DNA from: Desulfovibrio inopinatus DSM 10711
Lineage (GTDB): Bacteria; Desulfobacterota; Desulfovibrionia; Desulfovibrionales; Desulfovibrionaceae
Length of the DNA: 64,000 bases
Reading direction: 5' to 3'
NCBI RefSeq assembly: GCF_000429305.1
Contig: NZ_AUBP01000030.1
Span: 18,645-82,644 of the forward strand
The notes under the pieces were generated by a model that saw nothing but the letters and a program-made list of their open reading frames with translations, was not told the DNA's origin and made no database searches. Numbering within the stretch: the first letter of the stretch is position 1; every line of letters begins with the position of its first letter. Positions 9,298 through 18,950 of the stretch are shown here, in pieces. The position numbers were made by a program, and so were the translations under genes.

Positions 9298-9550
9298 TGT
9301 CCGGTTCCTCCTGACTAAACCGCTGGCTTATGGTTTCGGCCTGAATAGCTGACAAAATGACATGGTTGGAATCGGTAATAATAATTGAACGCGTTTTGCG
9401 TCCTTGAGTGGCATCGACAAGTCGGTTCCCGCTCCGCGCATCTTCACGCAGACGGCGCATAGGTGAAGATGCGGGGTTAACGATCGCAACAACACGCGAA
9501 TTGACGACAAAGTTCCCGAACCCGATATTGAGCAGTCCGTTTTTTTGCAT
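9287..9550 (-). CDS. RemA/DUF370 family DNA-binding regulator
   Basis: An 87-residue protein beginning [19 protein letters not shown] with the family hallmark [17 protein letters not shown] and, later, [19 protein letters not shown]. This is the DUF370/RemA family, whose Bacillus member is a DNA-binding activator of biofilm genes that assembles into rings. Its role in sulfate reducers is not established. Placement between yicC and gmk is conserved in many bacteria. The ATG at 9550 has a GAGGGGATCT ribosome site. Confidence 0.9.
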   Translation of the reverse strand: MQKNGLLNIGFGNFVVNSRVVAIVNPASSPMRRLREDARSGNRLVDATQGRKTRSIIITDSNHVILSAIQAETISQRFSQEEPDNED

Positions 9551-9611
9551 AGATCCCCTCGGCGACCTAAACTTGGTCTCCGGTTCTGTTCGAATTTATC
9601 GTAAAGGTCGG

Positions 9612-10493
9612 TTATTCAATATTCTGCGCCTGTTCACGACATTTTTCAAGTTCGGCCTTAAATTCTACGGCAATCTGACTTACTTCAAGACTCTGTGCCT
9701 TATTGGCAGACGTATTGATCTCACGGAAGCACTCTTGCAAGAGAAAATCCAATCGCTTGCCGATATGATCATTGTCTTGCAAAAGGGAGCGTAACTGCTC
9801 CAGATGTCCAGTCAATCGAGTCAACTCTTCGGTGATATCAAGTCGATCGGACAGGATCGCGACCTCTTGAAGAACTCGTTCCTCGGAAGATTGCATCCCG
9901 ACGGTTTCAAGAGCCGTTTTGATACGCTCAACCAAAGCATCGGTTTTGTCTTTTTTCAGCACAGGAACGCGCGTTTTCAAGTCATCCAATAAGGTTTGCA
10001 TGCGCATGACCCGAGCAATAATATCATCGGCCAACAGTTGGCCTTCGCGATCACGTGACACCCGAAAATCTTCCAATGCTTGGGCAAGACCGAACGACAA
10101 CTTTTCAACAAGTTTCGGATCAGTATTTTCTCCGGCATCGCGCCATAAAAACGACGTATCGAGCAAACGGTTAATATCAGGAGTATAGGGAATATTCATA
10201 TCCTGTGCGAGACTGGACAACTGCTCGAACATCGCCCGTGCCATTGGTTTATCCAATGTAATGGATAAGAGATCAGCACGTTGAGGTTGAAAAATAAGTG
10301 AAATTTCAACTCTTCCCCGTCCGGCATGAGCCTGAACGATCTTTTCCAACGCTTGTTCGTGACTGCGCAAGAATACGGGCAATCGCCATTTAATATCAAG
10401 AAAACGGCTGTTGACCCCACGAATCTCCCATAACTGGGTAAAACCGTCATCTTCAATCAGACATCGTCCAAATCCGGTCATGCTCGTCGGCAT
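9612..10493 (-). CDS. yicC: YicC family endoribonuclease
   Basis: A 293-residue protein with the YicC N-terminal signature SMTGFGRCLIEDDGF and WEIRGVNSRFLDIKWRLP. The C-terminal DUF1732 ending includes RLDFLLQECFREINTSANK. Family members are RNA endonucleases linked to sRNA decay; that function is taken from the family and not shown here. The start at 10493 (AAGGAGCAACC before ATG) lies inside the 3' end of the DUF4416 gene, a 41-bp overlap. Confidence 0.92.
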   Translation of the reverse strand: MPTSMTGFGRCLIEDDGFTQLWEIRGVNSRFLDIKWRLPVFLRSHEQALEKIVQAHAGRGRVEISLIFQPQRADLLSITLDKPMARAMFEQLSSLAQDMNIPYTPDINRLLDTSFLWRDAGENTDPKLVEKLSFGLAQALEDFRVSRDREGQLLADDIIARVMRMQTLLDDLKTRVPVLKKDKTDALVERIKTALETVGMQSSEERVLQEVAILSDRLDITEELTRLTGHLEQLRSLLQDNDHIGKRLDFLLQECFREINTSANKAQSLEVSQIAVEFKAELEKCREQAQNIE

Positions 10494-11025
10494 GGTTGCT
10501 CCTTAATTTGAAGGCATGCATTCGGCGAAGAGCCGTTATGTGTGCCTGGGTTTCTTTGCTTTTATAGTCGGGGAAAGTCCAGGGAAAGACTTGCCATGTC
10601 TTTCCCTGATACATCAAAGTAAGATCGCCGAAAATTCCTTGACCAAGATAAATGCGATGCGTGAAGTTTTTCCCAGTAGCCAAAACAAGGCGTTCCTGAG
10701 TTATAAATCCGGGATCAAGATTCACTCGTCGTCGATTATCGGACCGAGCGAAATGATTTTCAAGCTGATTTGTGTACAGCTTGATGTCGACAAGTGTATC
10801 TTGCTGAAACAACTGCTTAAAACCAACAAATTTCCGGGAAATCGATTCTCCAAGTTCCGCATTGTAGTATGACGTATGATCAAAAGGCAAACACGGGCTC
10901 TCATAGTCAATAGTCCCGAAATGTTCTTCAAGACGTTCCTTGAGTTCGGGCCACACCTCGTCCCACTGCGCTGACATCACAGACATCATAAGTTGGGCTG
11001 GAACGGGAATTCGGGGTGTACTCAT
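10453..11025 (-). CDS. DUF4416 family protein
   Basis: A 190-residue soluble protein of unknown function. It matches what I know of the DUF4416 family: an opening PVPAQLMMSVMSAQWDEVW, then FDHTSYYNAELGE, LYTNQLENHFA, RRVNLDPGFI and LATGKNFTHRIYLGQGI, and near the end a PWTFPDYKSK segment. It overlaps mtaB by ATGA at 11022-11025 and yicC by 41 bp, which places it in one operon with both. Confidence 0.85.
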   Translation of the reverse strand: MSTPRIPVPAQLMMSVMSAQWDEVWPELKERLEEHFGTIDYESPCLPFDHTSYYNAELGESISRKFVGFKQLFQQDTLVDIKLYTNQLENHFARSDNRRRVNLDPGFITQERLVLATGKNFTHRIYLGQGIFGDLTLMYQGKTWQVFPWTFPDYKSKETQAHITALRRMHAFKLRSNHADEHDRIWTMSD

Positions 11026-12401
11026 ACATCGCTCCCCGAACTGGAAACACTCTCCTCTGGCTGAACTAAAATGCTATTATCTGTTGCGGTGAGGGGGGTG
11101 ACCGATATAAGGCCTGCGCATTCACTCCCTTTCAGTTGAATATCTTGTGACATCGCGCATTCAACATAATATTCGCACACTCCATGAACGGGAGCTGTTC
11201 GTTCAACCGCCATAGTCAAATGCGACATTGATGCAACGCGACGAATAAAAGCGACTTTCGCATCTGCGGCAACACGACGCAGAGCGGCAGCTCGTGTTTT
11301 TTTGACAGACGCCGAGACCTGTCCTGAAAAAGTTGCCGCTCGTGTTCCCGGGCGCTTCGAATACGGAAAGACATGGGCATAGGTCAATGGCATATCCATC
11401 ACTGTTTTCAAGGTCCGGTCAAACATATCGTCGGTCTCTCCAGGAAACCCAACTAAAAAATCCGCACCTAAAGCGAACACAGGCCAAAATGCCGTGACGT
11501 CATGGAGACGCTCCAAGATTTTTTGAGGAGAGTAATGGCCCCTCCCCATTGCTCTCAACACATCACGGTCAGCACTTTGCATGGATAAATGCAAATGGGG
11601 TGTAACAAGGCGTGAGCCAGCTAATATATCCAACGCTGATTCCGTTAGCTGAGCAGGATCGAGAGAGCTGAGACGAATCCTTGAGCGACCGGCAAACTCA
11701 GGAGCAAGAGTAGCGTCGACTTCGGCGAGGAGATGAAAAAAATCACTTCGCTCTGGCTTGTCATATCCATACAGTCGCAAGTTAATACCACTTAAAATAA
11801 CTTCCCCATACCCAGCCAGAAAGAGTTGACGCACTTCACTGATGACGGCATCGGCCGGCTTGGACGCCAATGATGATCTGGCCAGCGGGACGATACAATA
11901 TGAACAGTGTTGAATGCACCCATCTTGGACTTTTACCACGGGTCTCGATCGTCCAAAAGCTGTCAGCGGCCCCATGATAATCTGGTGCTCTCCTGCCAGT
12001 TCAGCTTTTGCGCACTGGTCCATAACCTGAATACGATCGGGGAATGAATCATCAATATCGAGAGCTTTTGCACAAAACATTTCCGGTGTGGTTTGGGCCG
12101 CACAGCCTGAAACGAGAATCGTCGCATCAGGCCAATCTCGTGCGACGCGACGCACAAGCTGTCTGGAATCAGCAACAGCCTTGGCCGTTACCGCACAGCT
12201 ATTGATCACAACGAGAGAAGGAGACTCTCCGTTTTCAGCCTCATGAGCTCCCCGAGCCACAAGTGCTTGATGTACAGCTTGACTTTCATATTGGTTGATC
12301 TTGCAACCGAGTGTGAAGATACGAAAAGCCGTTGAGCTATCCGCATTTTCCTCATCTATGACAGAACATTGTGGCATGGTTGCCGATAGAGTATTTATCA
12401 T
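11022..12401 (-). CDS. mtaB: tRNA t6A37 methylthiotransferase MtaB
   Basis: A 459-residue radical-SAM enzyme that converts t6A37 to ms2t6A37 in ANN-decoding tRNAs. The N-terminal UPF0004 domain shows its three cluster cysteines (TLGCKINQYES, NSCAVTAKA, SGCAAQ). The radical-SAM cluster is GCIQHCSYCIVP, a CX3CX2C motif near residue 163. Further motifs are GEVILSGINLRLYG and FLVGFPGETDDMF, with a C-terminal TRAM-like region. The KINQYES form of the first motif separates MtaB from MiaB and RimO. Its start overlaps the stop of the SPOR lipoprotein (TAATG); no strong ribosome site is visible, so coupling is likely. Confidence 0.93.
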   Translation of the reverse strand: MINTLSATMPQCSVIDEENADSSTAFRIFTLGCKINQYESQAVHQALVARGAHEAENGESPSLVVINSCAVTAKAVADSRQLVRRVARDWPDATILVSGCAAQTTPEMFCAKALDIDDSFPDRIQVMDQCAKAELAGEHQIIMGPLTAFGRSRPVVKVQDGCIQHCSYCIVPLARSSLASKPADAVISEVRQLFLAGYGEVILSGINLRLYGYDKPERSDFFHLLAEVDATLAPEFAGRSRIRLSSLDPAQLTESALDILAGSRLVTPHLHLSMQSADRDVLRAMGRGHYSPQKILERLHDVTAFWPVFALGADFLVGFPGETDDMFDRTLKTVMDMPLTYAHVFPYSKRPGTRAATFSGQVSASVKKTRAAALRRVAADAKVAFIRRVASMSHLTMAVERTAPVHGVCEYYVECAMSQDIQLKGSECAGLISVTPLTATDNSILVQPEESVSSSGSDV

Positions 12402-13462
12402 TATGCAGGATTGAGTTTTGTCCGTGAACGAACAATGGGGTCCAACACCCCGGTCTTTTTCATTTTTTGGTCTATCTCATCATTTGTGCCGGAAACCGTC
12501 ACAAGAATACGGTACAAAGTCGTACTCTCAACTTCCACCGGCTCGACAACAGGGACAAACCCGTCACGACGGAGCATACGTACATAACGATTGGCAGCAT
12601 CCTGTGTTCCCAAAGCGGCAAGCTGAAAAACCACCGTATAGCGTTCTGTTGACGAAGATTGCGTTTGCCGACTGTCCCCCGCATCCTCAGCTATCCCATA
12701 TGATGGCGTGGCATGCTCCAAAACTTGATCTTCGGGCAATGCAGCCGGTGGATTTTGTTCGGTGCGAGACACTCCGGATTCCAGAGACGTCCAGACAGGA
12801 ATCGGCATCGTAGCTGTAATGAGCTCCACTCCGGGAATAGATTGCTTGCCTAGTTCCTGGACACGAAACAGCAAGAAGAATTCTTTATTTGCTTTCGCTG
12901 TGGCCACATCATTGATTAATGCTGAAGCCAGGTTATCCATTGCATTGCAGGTCTTGGCTTTTTGAGACCGCCCTTTGACCCCACGGATAAAATCCGTTCG
13001 AAACGGCAAACGATCCCGTTCAAGGCGGTCAACGGGGATACGTTTATATATAATGGTATAAGCCGAATCCGGGCACACAGTATTCCCGCGACACGAACTT
13101 CTCCACGTCAGTTTTTGTGATTTAACATTATCGACGACTTCACTGATGGCCAAAACCGTATTTTGTCTATCTGAAACCAGGTCTTCAAGTTCCTGTAACA
13201 GCGCACGATTACATTCACATTGCCGAGAATCGGCCGGTAAGGTCTGAAAGTTCCCGACATCACGGCGTAAATCCGAGAGCGATGTAATATCTCGTTGAGG
13301 TGTTGCAGCGGGCTTTGGTGAAGGAGTCAACTCCTCCTGGATGATTGAGCATCCTCCAAAACAGAGGAGTCCGATGAAAACCGCACAAACAGCGCAAAGC
13401 CCCCCTAGACCACTCTTGACCCCGGCCCTTTCCTGGTTGAATACTAATGTCGGCATATCCAT
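12401..13462 (-). CDS. SPOR-domain lipoprotein
   Basis: A 353-residue envelope protein. A hydrophobic stretch ends in LLCFGGC at about residues 33-39, a lipobox that would give a lipid-anchored Cys. A Pro-rich linker follows, then a central region with several cysteines (DSRQCECNRALL, SCRGNTVCPD). The C-terminal 75 residues (YTVVFQLAALGTQDAANRY, then VEVESTTLYRILV) have the layout of a SPOR domain, which binds glycan strands denuded of peptides. The start is uncertain by two codons, since ATG at 13462 and at 13456 share one AAGGAT site. It is the first gene of the mtaB-gmk operon. Confidence 0.8.
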   Translation of the reverse strand: MDMPTLVFNQERAGVKSGLGGLCAVCAVFIGLLCFGGCSIIQEELTPSPKPAATPQRDITSLSDLRRDVGNFQTLPADSRQCECNRALLQELEDLVSDRQNTVLAISEVVDNVKSQKLTWRSSCRGNTVCPDSAYTIIYKRIPVDRLERDRLPFRTDFIRGVKGRSQKAKTCNAMDNLASALINDVATAKANKEFFLLFRVQELGKQSIPGVELITATMPIPVWTSLESGVSRTEQNPPAALPEDQVLEHATPSYGIAEDAGDSRQTQSSSTERYTVVFQLAALGTQDAANRYVRMLRRDGFVPVVEPVEVESTTLYRILVTVSGTNDEIDQKMKKTGVLDPIVRSRTKLNPA

Positions 13463-13627
13463 TTATCCTTAACGAAGTCGTCTTGATCGTTTTATGCGTC
13501 GGATGCGACGCGAGCAGCGCATCCTAGCAAAGACGCCCTAAATTTCAAACGTCTTCAATTGGCCTGAAATCATATTCTCGTGGTTGCTAGCCTCTGAATT
13601 GAAGTGTCATCTAAAAAGGAGTTCATC

Positions 13628-13915
13628 ATGCATATTCGAAAACATGTTTCTCATCTTGTTGTTGCCGTGGCTATCCTTTTGGCTGTGCCAAATATTGGTT
13701 TTACTGAAGACTCGATGTATCCCCCTGATAATCCCGTTATAGATACGGAAAAAGAACTCGAGATCGGGGTGACACTCAAAAAAGAATGCGCGGATGGAGA
13801 CGCCGCCTGCAAAGCGGATTGCGCTTCAAAAGATGGCGACGCCCAAAAAGAATGCCTGAAATTATGTGAAGAATCGTATCAACGCTGCTTAGCGGTTTCC
13901 CAAAATCAACCGTAA
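13628..13915 (+). CDS. Small secreted Cys-rich protein
   Basis: A 95-residue protein and the only plus-strand gene in this part of the window. The start at 13628 follows an AAAAGGAG site; an earlier Met at 13604 has none. Residues 1-26 (MHIRKHVSHLVVAVAILLAV...) form a signal peptide. The mature part is acidic and then shows six cysteines in a tight pattern (KECADGDAACKADCA, QKECLKLCEESYQRCL), spaced in helix-like C-x3-C and C-x4-C steps that suggest disulfide-linked helices. I do not recognise the family. A terminator shared with the convergent gapA follows directly. Confidence 0.7.
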   Translation: MHIRKHVSHLVVAVAILLAVPNIGFTEDSMYPPDNPVIDTEKELEIGVTLKKECADGDAACKADCASKDGDAQKECLKLCEESYQRCLAVSQNQP

Positions 13916-13930
13916 ATACTTGATGCACAG

Positions 13931-13976
13931 AAACGCGGTCTGTCCAGCAACAGATGCCGGGCAGACCGCGTTTCTT
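13931..13976. terminator. Bidirectional terminator between convergent genes
   Basis: A perfect 12-bp GC-rich stem, 13931-13942 with 13962-13973, has A and T runs at its outer ends. It lies between the stop of the small secreted protein gene and the stop of gapA, so it can serve both strands. Confidence 0.8.
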
Positions 13977-13997
13977 CATCAGGCGGCAATTGGATAT

Positions 13998-14987
13998 TTA
14001 GATATCTTTGCCGACGAGTCTGATTAAACGAACAAGCTGGTTGGTAAAACCGGCTTCGTTGTCGTACCAAATAAGCAATTTGGCCATGGTTCCATTAATG
14101 ACCGACGTTGTCAGGCCGTCTATGACACCACCATGTGTGTCGCCTGTGTAGTCGATGGAAACCAGGGGCTCATCACTGAATCCCATGTGCTCATTGGCAT
14201 TTTTTCTCAACATATCGTTGAGTTCTTCCGTCGTTGTCGGTTTTTCCAACTCCAGGACAAGGTCGACAATGGAAACATCGGGAGTGGGAACCCGAACAGC
14301 CATACCGTCCAGTTTACCCTTCAGTTCTGGAATAACCATGGTCACGGCCCGGGCTGCCCCCGTTGTGGTCGGAATCATGGACATACAAGCAGCTCTGGCT
14401 CGACGAGGATCCTTGTGAGATCCATCGAGAATACGTTGACTCATCGTATACGCATGAATTGTCGTCATCAGGCCATGTTTTATACCGAACCCATCGTTGA
14501 CGAGCTTCGCAACTGGAGCCAGGCAGTTCGTTGTACAGGAGGCATTAGAAATAATACAGTGCTTTGCCGGATCGTAATCCCCGCTATTGACGCCTGTCAC
14601 AATAGTGACATCGGCATCTTTTCCGGGGGCACTGATAACGACTTTCTTGACACCAGTGGCAAGATGTTTTTCGCATGACTGACGGTCGACAAATTTTCCG
14701 GTGCTTTCGACGACCATATCACAGCCATAGGCTCCCCAATTCCAGTCAGCCGGAGCATTGCGCGTCACTGGAACCGATTTTCCACCAATGACAAGACCAT
14801 TGTCATCGTAACCGACGTCAAAGGTACAGGTGCCGTGAACAGAATCGTATTTCAGCAGTCTGGCCAGGTCTTCATTGCTGGCGCGAGCGTTGATGACCGC
14901 GATTTCGAATTTTGAATCATTGTGGAGCAGACGCACCAGATACCGACCGATGCGGCCAAATCCATTCAAACCTATCTTCAAAGCCAT
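13998..14987 (-). CDS. gapA: Glyceraldehyde-3-phosphate dehydrogenase
   Basis: A 329-residue glycolytic enzyme that oxidises glyceraldehyde 3-phosphate to 1,3-bisphosphoglycerate. The Rossmann NAD site is IGLNGFGRIGR at residues 5-15. The active-site motif SNASCTTNCLAP places the catalytic Cys at 151, and the base-activating His follows in IHAYT. Length is standard for a type I enzyme. A CCAGGAGGAAG ribosome site precedes the ATG. It is upstream neighbour to fba on the same strand with a 251-bp gap, so the two may be transcribed separately. Confidence 0.97.
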   Translation of the reverse strand: MALKIGLNGFGRIGRYLVRLLHNDSKFEIAVINARASNEDLARLLKYDSVHGTCTFDVGYDDNGLVIGGKSVPVTRNAPADWNWGAYGCDMVVESTGKFVDRQSCEKHLATGVKKVVISAPGKDADVTIVTGVNSGDYDPAKHCIISNASCTTNCLAPVAKLVNDGFGIKHGLMTTIHAYTMSQRILDGSHKDPRRARAACMSMIPTTTGAARAVTMVIPELKGKLDGMAVRVPTPDVSIVDLVLELEKPTTTEELNDMLRKNANEHMGFSDEPLVSIDYTGDTHGGVIDGLTTSVINGTMAKLLIWYDNEAGFTNQLVRLIRLVGKDI

Positions 14988-15102
14988 TTCTCTTCCTCCT
15001 GGAAAAGTCCTTCGACAGCGTGCAGGCGTCTTTGTAGCACTTCACTCAGCAACAATGCCGATCACATGTCGACCTGGTCGCCATGTTCCCCAAACCACAC
15101 AT

Positions 15103-15129
15103 AGCATACCGTGTCGGCCACGGTACGCT
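15103..15129. repeat. Inverted repeat between fba and gapA
   Basis: AGCATACCGTG (15103-15113) faces CACGGTACGCT (15119-15129), an 11-bp inverted repeat with one mismatch. It lies about 115-140 bp upstream of gapA and 110 bp after fba. It has no T tract, so it could be an operator of gapA or an fba 3' hairpin. Confidence 0.35.
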
Positions 15130-15238
15130 TAGACTGGAATAAAACGGCGCCCATCGCCCCACACTTCAGAAGAACGCCGCAAAGACCTCCAACGAGCACT
15201 CGATATACGATATCACGTTGGTTTAAACTCGATACTGA

Positions 15239-16162
15239 CTAAGCTTGTCCAGAACAGCCAAGCACGTTTTTAATTTTATGTTTCACCATATTCTTCACGG
15301 CTTCACGCGCCGGTTTGAGATACTGGCGAGGATCGAAATCGGTTGGGTTTTCAACGAAATGTTTGCGAATAGTCGCTGTCATTGCCAACCGGATATCCGT
15401 GTCGATATTAATCTTGCATACTCCGGAAGCGGCCGCTTTACGCAGAAGCTCTTCCGAGACGCCTTTCGCATCACCGATTTGCCCACCGTACTTATTGGCC
15501 ATTTGAACGAATTCTTGCGGGACACTTGAAGCACCATGCAGAACCAGCGGGTAGTTCGGCATCATTTTACTGATTGTGTCGAGACGCTCGAGATCAAGCT
15601 TGGCTTCGCCTTTGAATTTGTAGGCACCATGGCTTGTTCCGATGGCAATGGCCAAGGAATCACATCCCGTCCGTTGAACGAATTCTACGGCTTCATCGGG
15701 ATCGGTATACACATTCTCTTCCGAATGCACTTCGTCTTCAACACCGGCCAAACGACCAAGTTCCGCTTCGACCCAGACTCCTTTGCCGTGAGCATATTCA
15801 ACGACCTGCTTGGTCAATGCAATATTTTCATCAAAAGGAAGATGCGAACCGTCAATCATAACAGAAGTGAATCCACCATCAACGACTTCTTTGCATATTT
15901 CAAAATTCTGTCCATGATCAAGGTGGAGAACGACAGGCAGATCCGTCACTTCCAATGCGGCTTCCATGAGTTTGATGATATAATTCTGGCCGGCATACTT
16001 GCGAGCACCTGCCGATACTTGCAAAATAAGAGGTGAATTCTCTTCTGAACCAGCCTCCATGATACCTTGAATTATTTCCATATTATTGACGTTGAATGCA
16101 CCAACGGCAAATCCACCATTGTAGGCTTTCGCAAACATCTCTTTGGGAGATACGAGCGGCAT
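15239..16162 (-). CDS. fba: Class II fructose-bisphosphate aldolase
   Basis: A 307-residue zinc-dependent aldolase that interconverts fructose 1,6-bisphosphate and two triose phosphates. The metal-binding motif LHLDHG lies near residues 80-85, followed by a GFTSVMIDGS segment, the second signature GVWVEAELGRLAGVED, and AIGTSHGAYKF and VLHGASSVP further on. A CCAAGGAGGAAACC ribosome site precedes the ATG. It pairs functionally with gapA next door in glycolysis/gluconeogenesis. Confidence 0.96.
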   Translation of the reverse strand: MPLVSPKEMFAKAYNGGFAVGAFNVNNMEIIQGIMEAGSEENSPLILQVSAGARKYAGQNYIIKLMEAALEVTDLPVVLHLDHGQNFEICKEVVDGGFTSVMIDGSHLPFDENIALTKQVVEYAHGKGVWVEAELGRLAGVEDEVHSEENVYTDPDEAVEFVQRTGCDSLAIAIGTSHGAYKFKGEAKLDLERLDTISKMMPNYPLVLHGASSVPQEFVQMANKYGGQIGDAKGVSEELLRKAAASGVCKINIDTDIRLAMTATIRKHFVENPTDFDPRQYLKPAREAVKNMVKHKIKNVLGCSGQA

Positions 16163-16474
16163 GGTTTCCTCCTTGGGTCAAACGGTGTTGTATTCGAAAC
16201 ATTTGGTATTGATTGCCAAATCAGCTAAAATGAGAGGCTTGTTCAGCATAGCGAACAATTCGCATTTGAACAAAGCAGCGCATGCTGCATGGCCGCCCCG
16301 ACAAACTCGCCAGGATCATACGTCGTCTGTTCGGACATGTCGATATGTTTGGAGAAATATTGCATAAAAGAAAGGCTGATAATGATTATATCGATTTAAT
16401 AAATCAAGTTTACTAATTTATATACAAAAATTCTTGCACGTGAGAAAGAATACCATGATACTGCGACAGTGGAG
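16163..16474. other. Intergenic region upstream of fba
   Basis: 312 bp with no credible gene. The half nearest comEC is very AT-rich (around 16370-16440) and the half nearest fba is mixed. It must contain the fba promoter on the minus strand and the end of the comEC transcript. No convincing terminator hairpin is visible. Confidence 0.5.
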
Positions 16475-18913
16475 TTACCGAGTCGTTTCAACAGCAACGA
16501 CGGTTCCATTTTCATCAAATTCGACAGCCACAGAACCATGAGTTGCCGTAACATATGTTCGACATGGCAACGCCTCCATCAAGCTCAAAACTTCAGGCGA
16601 CGGCAAGACCCCGTGTCTCCAATAGCCGGCCGAAGCCAGGCAAATCGACGGACGAACACGACGATACCATGCCTCATCAATACTTGTACGACTTCCGTGA
16701 TGCGGCAATACAAGAATTGCAGCTTTTTCATCCCGAGCCGAAGTTCGTAGTAACTCCAGTCCGCGTTTTTCTATGTCTCCAGGAAAAAGTGCGAGTCCCA
16801 CCCCATTTTTTGTCAATCGTACAACAAGTGATTCATCGTTGGCAGATCCTGAAAACTCAGAAGTTGGATGTAAGACTTCGAGATGTAGTCCAAAGCCGAG
16901 TGACAGATCATTACCGGCGTGGAGAGTATGTATCGGGATTCCCGAATAACGAAGGTCGTGAAGAAAATGTCGTCCAGATTGCGAAGGAGCCGACCGACCA
17001 TTGCAATAAAAACCATCAATGCGAAGAGCGCGTAGGAGATAAGGATATCCACCAAAATGATCAGACTCTGGATGGCTCAATATGGCCATATCAAGATGAG
17101 GTTCCCGTCCATTACTCAAATATGGTCCTACGACAAATCGTCCAGCATCAAAAGAACCGAACCCACCCCCCGCATCAATCAATATACGTTGGTCATATCC
17201 GTATTCCACAACAAGACTTTGGCTTTGTCCGGTATCAAGCAAACGGACAACAACATGGTCGCGGTTGGCACCCAGACGTACGACGAAAGCTGGAGTAAGG
17301 ACCAAAAGAATGCCGACAATGGCAATGTATCGGCAGTATTGAGCATTTCGCCGGCCCATTGTGGCACCTAACGCAATCAATAATAATGCATATCCGATAA
17401 TGGCAGGCCACGTCGGTCTCCAGACAACGACAGGATCAAGCAAGCCGGTTGTATCGAGCGCAAAGAGTCCATCAATAAAGAACTGACAAATTGTTGCGGC
17501 CATGTTGACGAGAATAGCCGGAAGGGTTGCGGTATGAAAAACAAAGACAAGAATCAAAGACACCAAGGTCAAAGGGAACACAACGCATGACAAGAGAGGT
17601 GGCCATACCAGGTTCAGGAGAATGTGCGGTGATATTTCACCGAATGTCCGAGCGGTCACGGGTAAAACGGCAATTTGCGCGCACAGCGAAACCCAAAGCA
17701 GGGAGAATATGCCGTTGAAAAACGTTTGTATTGCCGAGTGACAACCGTGATCAGACAAAAAGAGCAATGCCTTGCGGCGTATACGCCGACCCAAAGGCCA
17801 GAAACAGACAATGCCTGCCACAGCAAGTCCCGATAGTTGCAATCGAACGTCAAAAACGGCTTGGGGGTCAACAAAGACAATGGCGGCGAATGCGGCGAAA
17901 AGGCCATCCAGCAGAACATGTCTTCGGTTTGTCAACATAAGAAGGCCGAAACAAGAAAACATGAGCCCGGCCCGCAGCAATGACGGCGAAAAACCTCCGA
18001 GCCAAATATATATTGCAACAACGGGAAATGCTAAAATCACACCGAGCTTGGCACGCGGGATAAAAAGAAAACACTGTGGTCGTATATACCCGATGGCATA
18101 TGAAAGCGCGAAACCAAGCAACGCCACCATACCGACGTGCATACCGGATAACGCCAACGTATGCGCCAAGGCTGCACGACGAAAAAGATCAACCACCTGA
18201 TGGGAAAGTGCTGAACGATCCCCGGTAAACAAGGCGAGCAAAACCGCATTTCCCTGATTGACGAGCTCATGATTTTCACCCAACAAAAGGTGCTCTATCG
18301 CTTGGCGAAAGCGGTCTTTGGAACCACTATGCCGTACGATCTCAACAGCACCCTGCCCTTGCTTGAGATAGGCTCGGGTAAAAATACCTTGCCGCTGTCG
18401 GTACAAATCGTAATCAAAGCACCCAGGATTTTTCAGACCGCGTATTCGTTCTATGCGATCAGTAAACGTCACGACATCTCCGGAGAAGGGAACAATTTCC
18501 GGATAACGCATGGTCAGAACCAACTTTTCCGGCAACGTGTCCTTGCTACCATCAACGCGGTGCACATCGCGGCAAATAACGTCGAATCGTTGATCTGGCT
18601 TCCGTTCAACACGAACAACGACACCCTGTACTCGAACCGGATGTTTTGACTCCACCCAGGGGGGAAAAGATTGTGGTATAGCAGGAAGACTCAAGACACC
18701 CACAGTAATCCCGAGAAGAAAACAGGCTGAAAAGATAATGAGGGAACATTGCCTGGTTGAAAGGAGTCTATTTAATCCGACCAACAGCAGGAACCCGAGA
18801 CAGGCTCCCCAACCATCTGCTGTGGCATAACACCCTAAAATCCAAGCGAGAAAAAAAAACTGCCACGCCACAAGGCCGGGCGTTACTTCCGAACTCGTGG
18901 CATGGCGTGTCAT
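16475..18913 (-). CDS. comEC: ComEC/Rec2-type DNA internalisation protein
   Basis: About 812 residues from the ATG at 18913 (MTRHATSSEV). Longer in-frame starts exist up to 19153, but they would overlap the end of murA and add a non-membrane stretch. Hydrophobic segments begin at once (AWQFFFLAWILGCYATADGWG). The middle carries the Competence-domain signature LAHTLALSGMHVGMVALLGF and many membrane helices. The last 250 residues form a metallo-beta-lactamase fold (LLDTGQSQSLVVEYG, AILSHPESDHFGGY, ILVLPHHGSRTSID). The family forms the inner-membrane channel for transforming DNA. It follows murA by 37 bp. Confidence 0.9.
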   Translation of the reverse strand: MTRHATSSEVTPGLVAWQFFFLAWILGCYATADGWGACLGFLLLVGLNRLLSTRQCSLIIFSACFLLGITVGVLSLPAIPQSFPPWVESKHPVRVQGVVVRVERKPDQRFDVICRDVHRVDGSKDTLPEKLVLTMRYPEIVPFSGDVVTFTDRIERIRGLKNPGCFDYDLYRQRQGIFTRAYLKQGQGAVEIVRHSGSKDRFRQAIEHLLLGENHELVNQGNAVLLALFTGDRSALSHQVVDLFRRAALAHTLALSGMHVGMVALLGFALSYAIGYIRPQCFLFIPRAKLGVILAFPVVAIYIWLGGFSPSLLRAGLMFSCFGLLMLTNRRHVLLDGLFAAFAAIVFVDPQAVFDVRLQLSGLAVAGIVCFWPLGRRIRRKALLFLSDHGCHSAIQTFFNGIFSLLWVSLCAQIAVLPVTARTFGEISPHILLNLVWPPLLSCVVFPLTLVSLILVFVFHTATLPAILVNMAATICQFFIDGLFALDTTGLLDPVVVWRPTWPAIIGYALLLIALGATMGRRNAQYCRYIAIVGILLVLTPAFVVRLGANRDHVVVRLLDTGQSQSLVVEYGYDQRILIDAGGGFGSFDAGRFVVGPYLSNGREPHLDMAILSHPESDHFGGYPYLLRALRIDGFYCNGRSAPSQSGRHFLHDLRYSGIPIHTLHAGNDLSLGFGLHLEVLHPTSEFSGSANDESLVVRLTKNGVGLALFPGDIEKRGLELLRTSARDEKAAILVLPHHGSRTSIDEAWYRRVRPSICLASAGYWRHGVLPSPEVLSLMEALPCRTYVTATHGSVAVEFDENGTVVAVETTR

Positions 18914-18950
18914 ATCAATTCCGTCATGAGAAGAAATCGAACAGCTGGTA

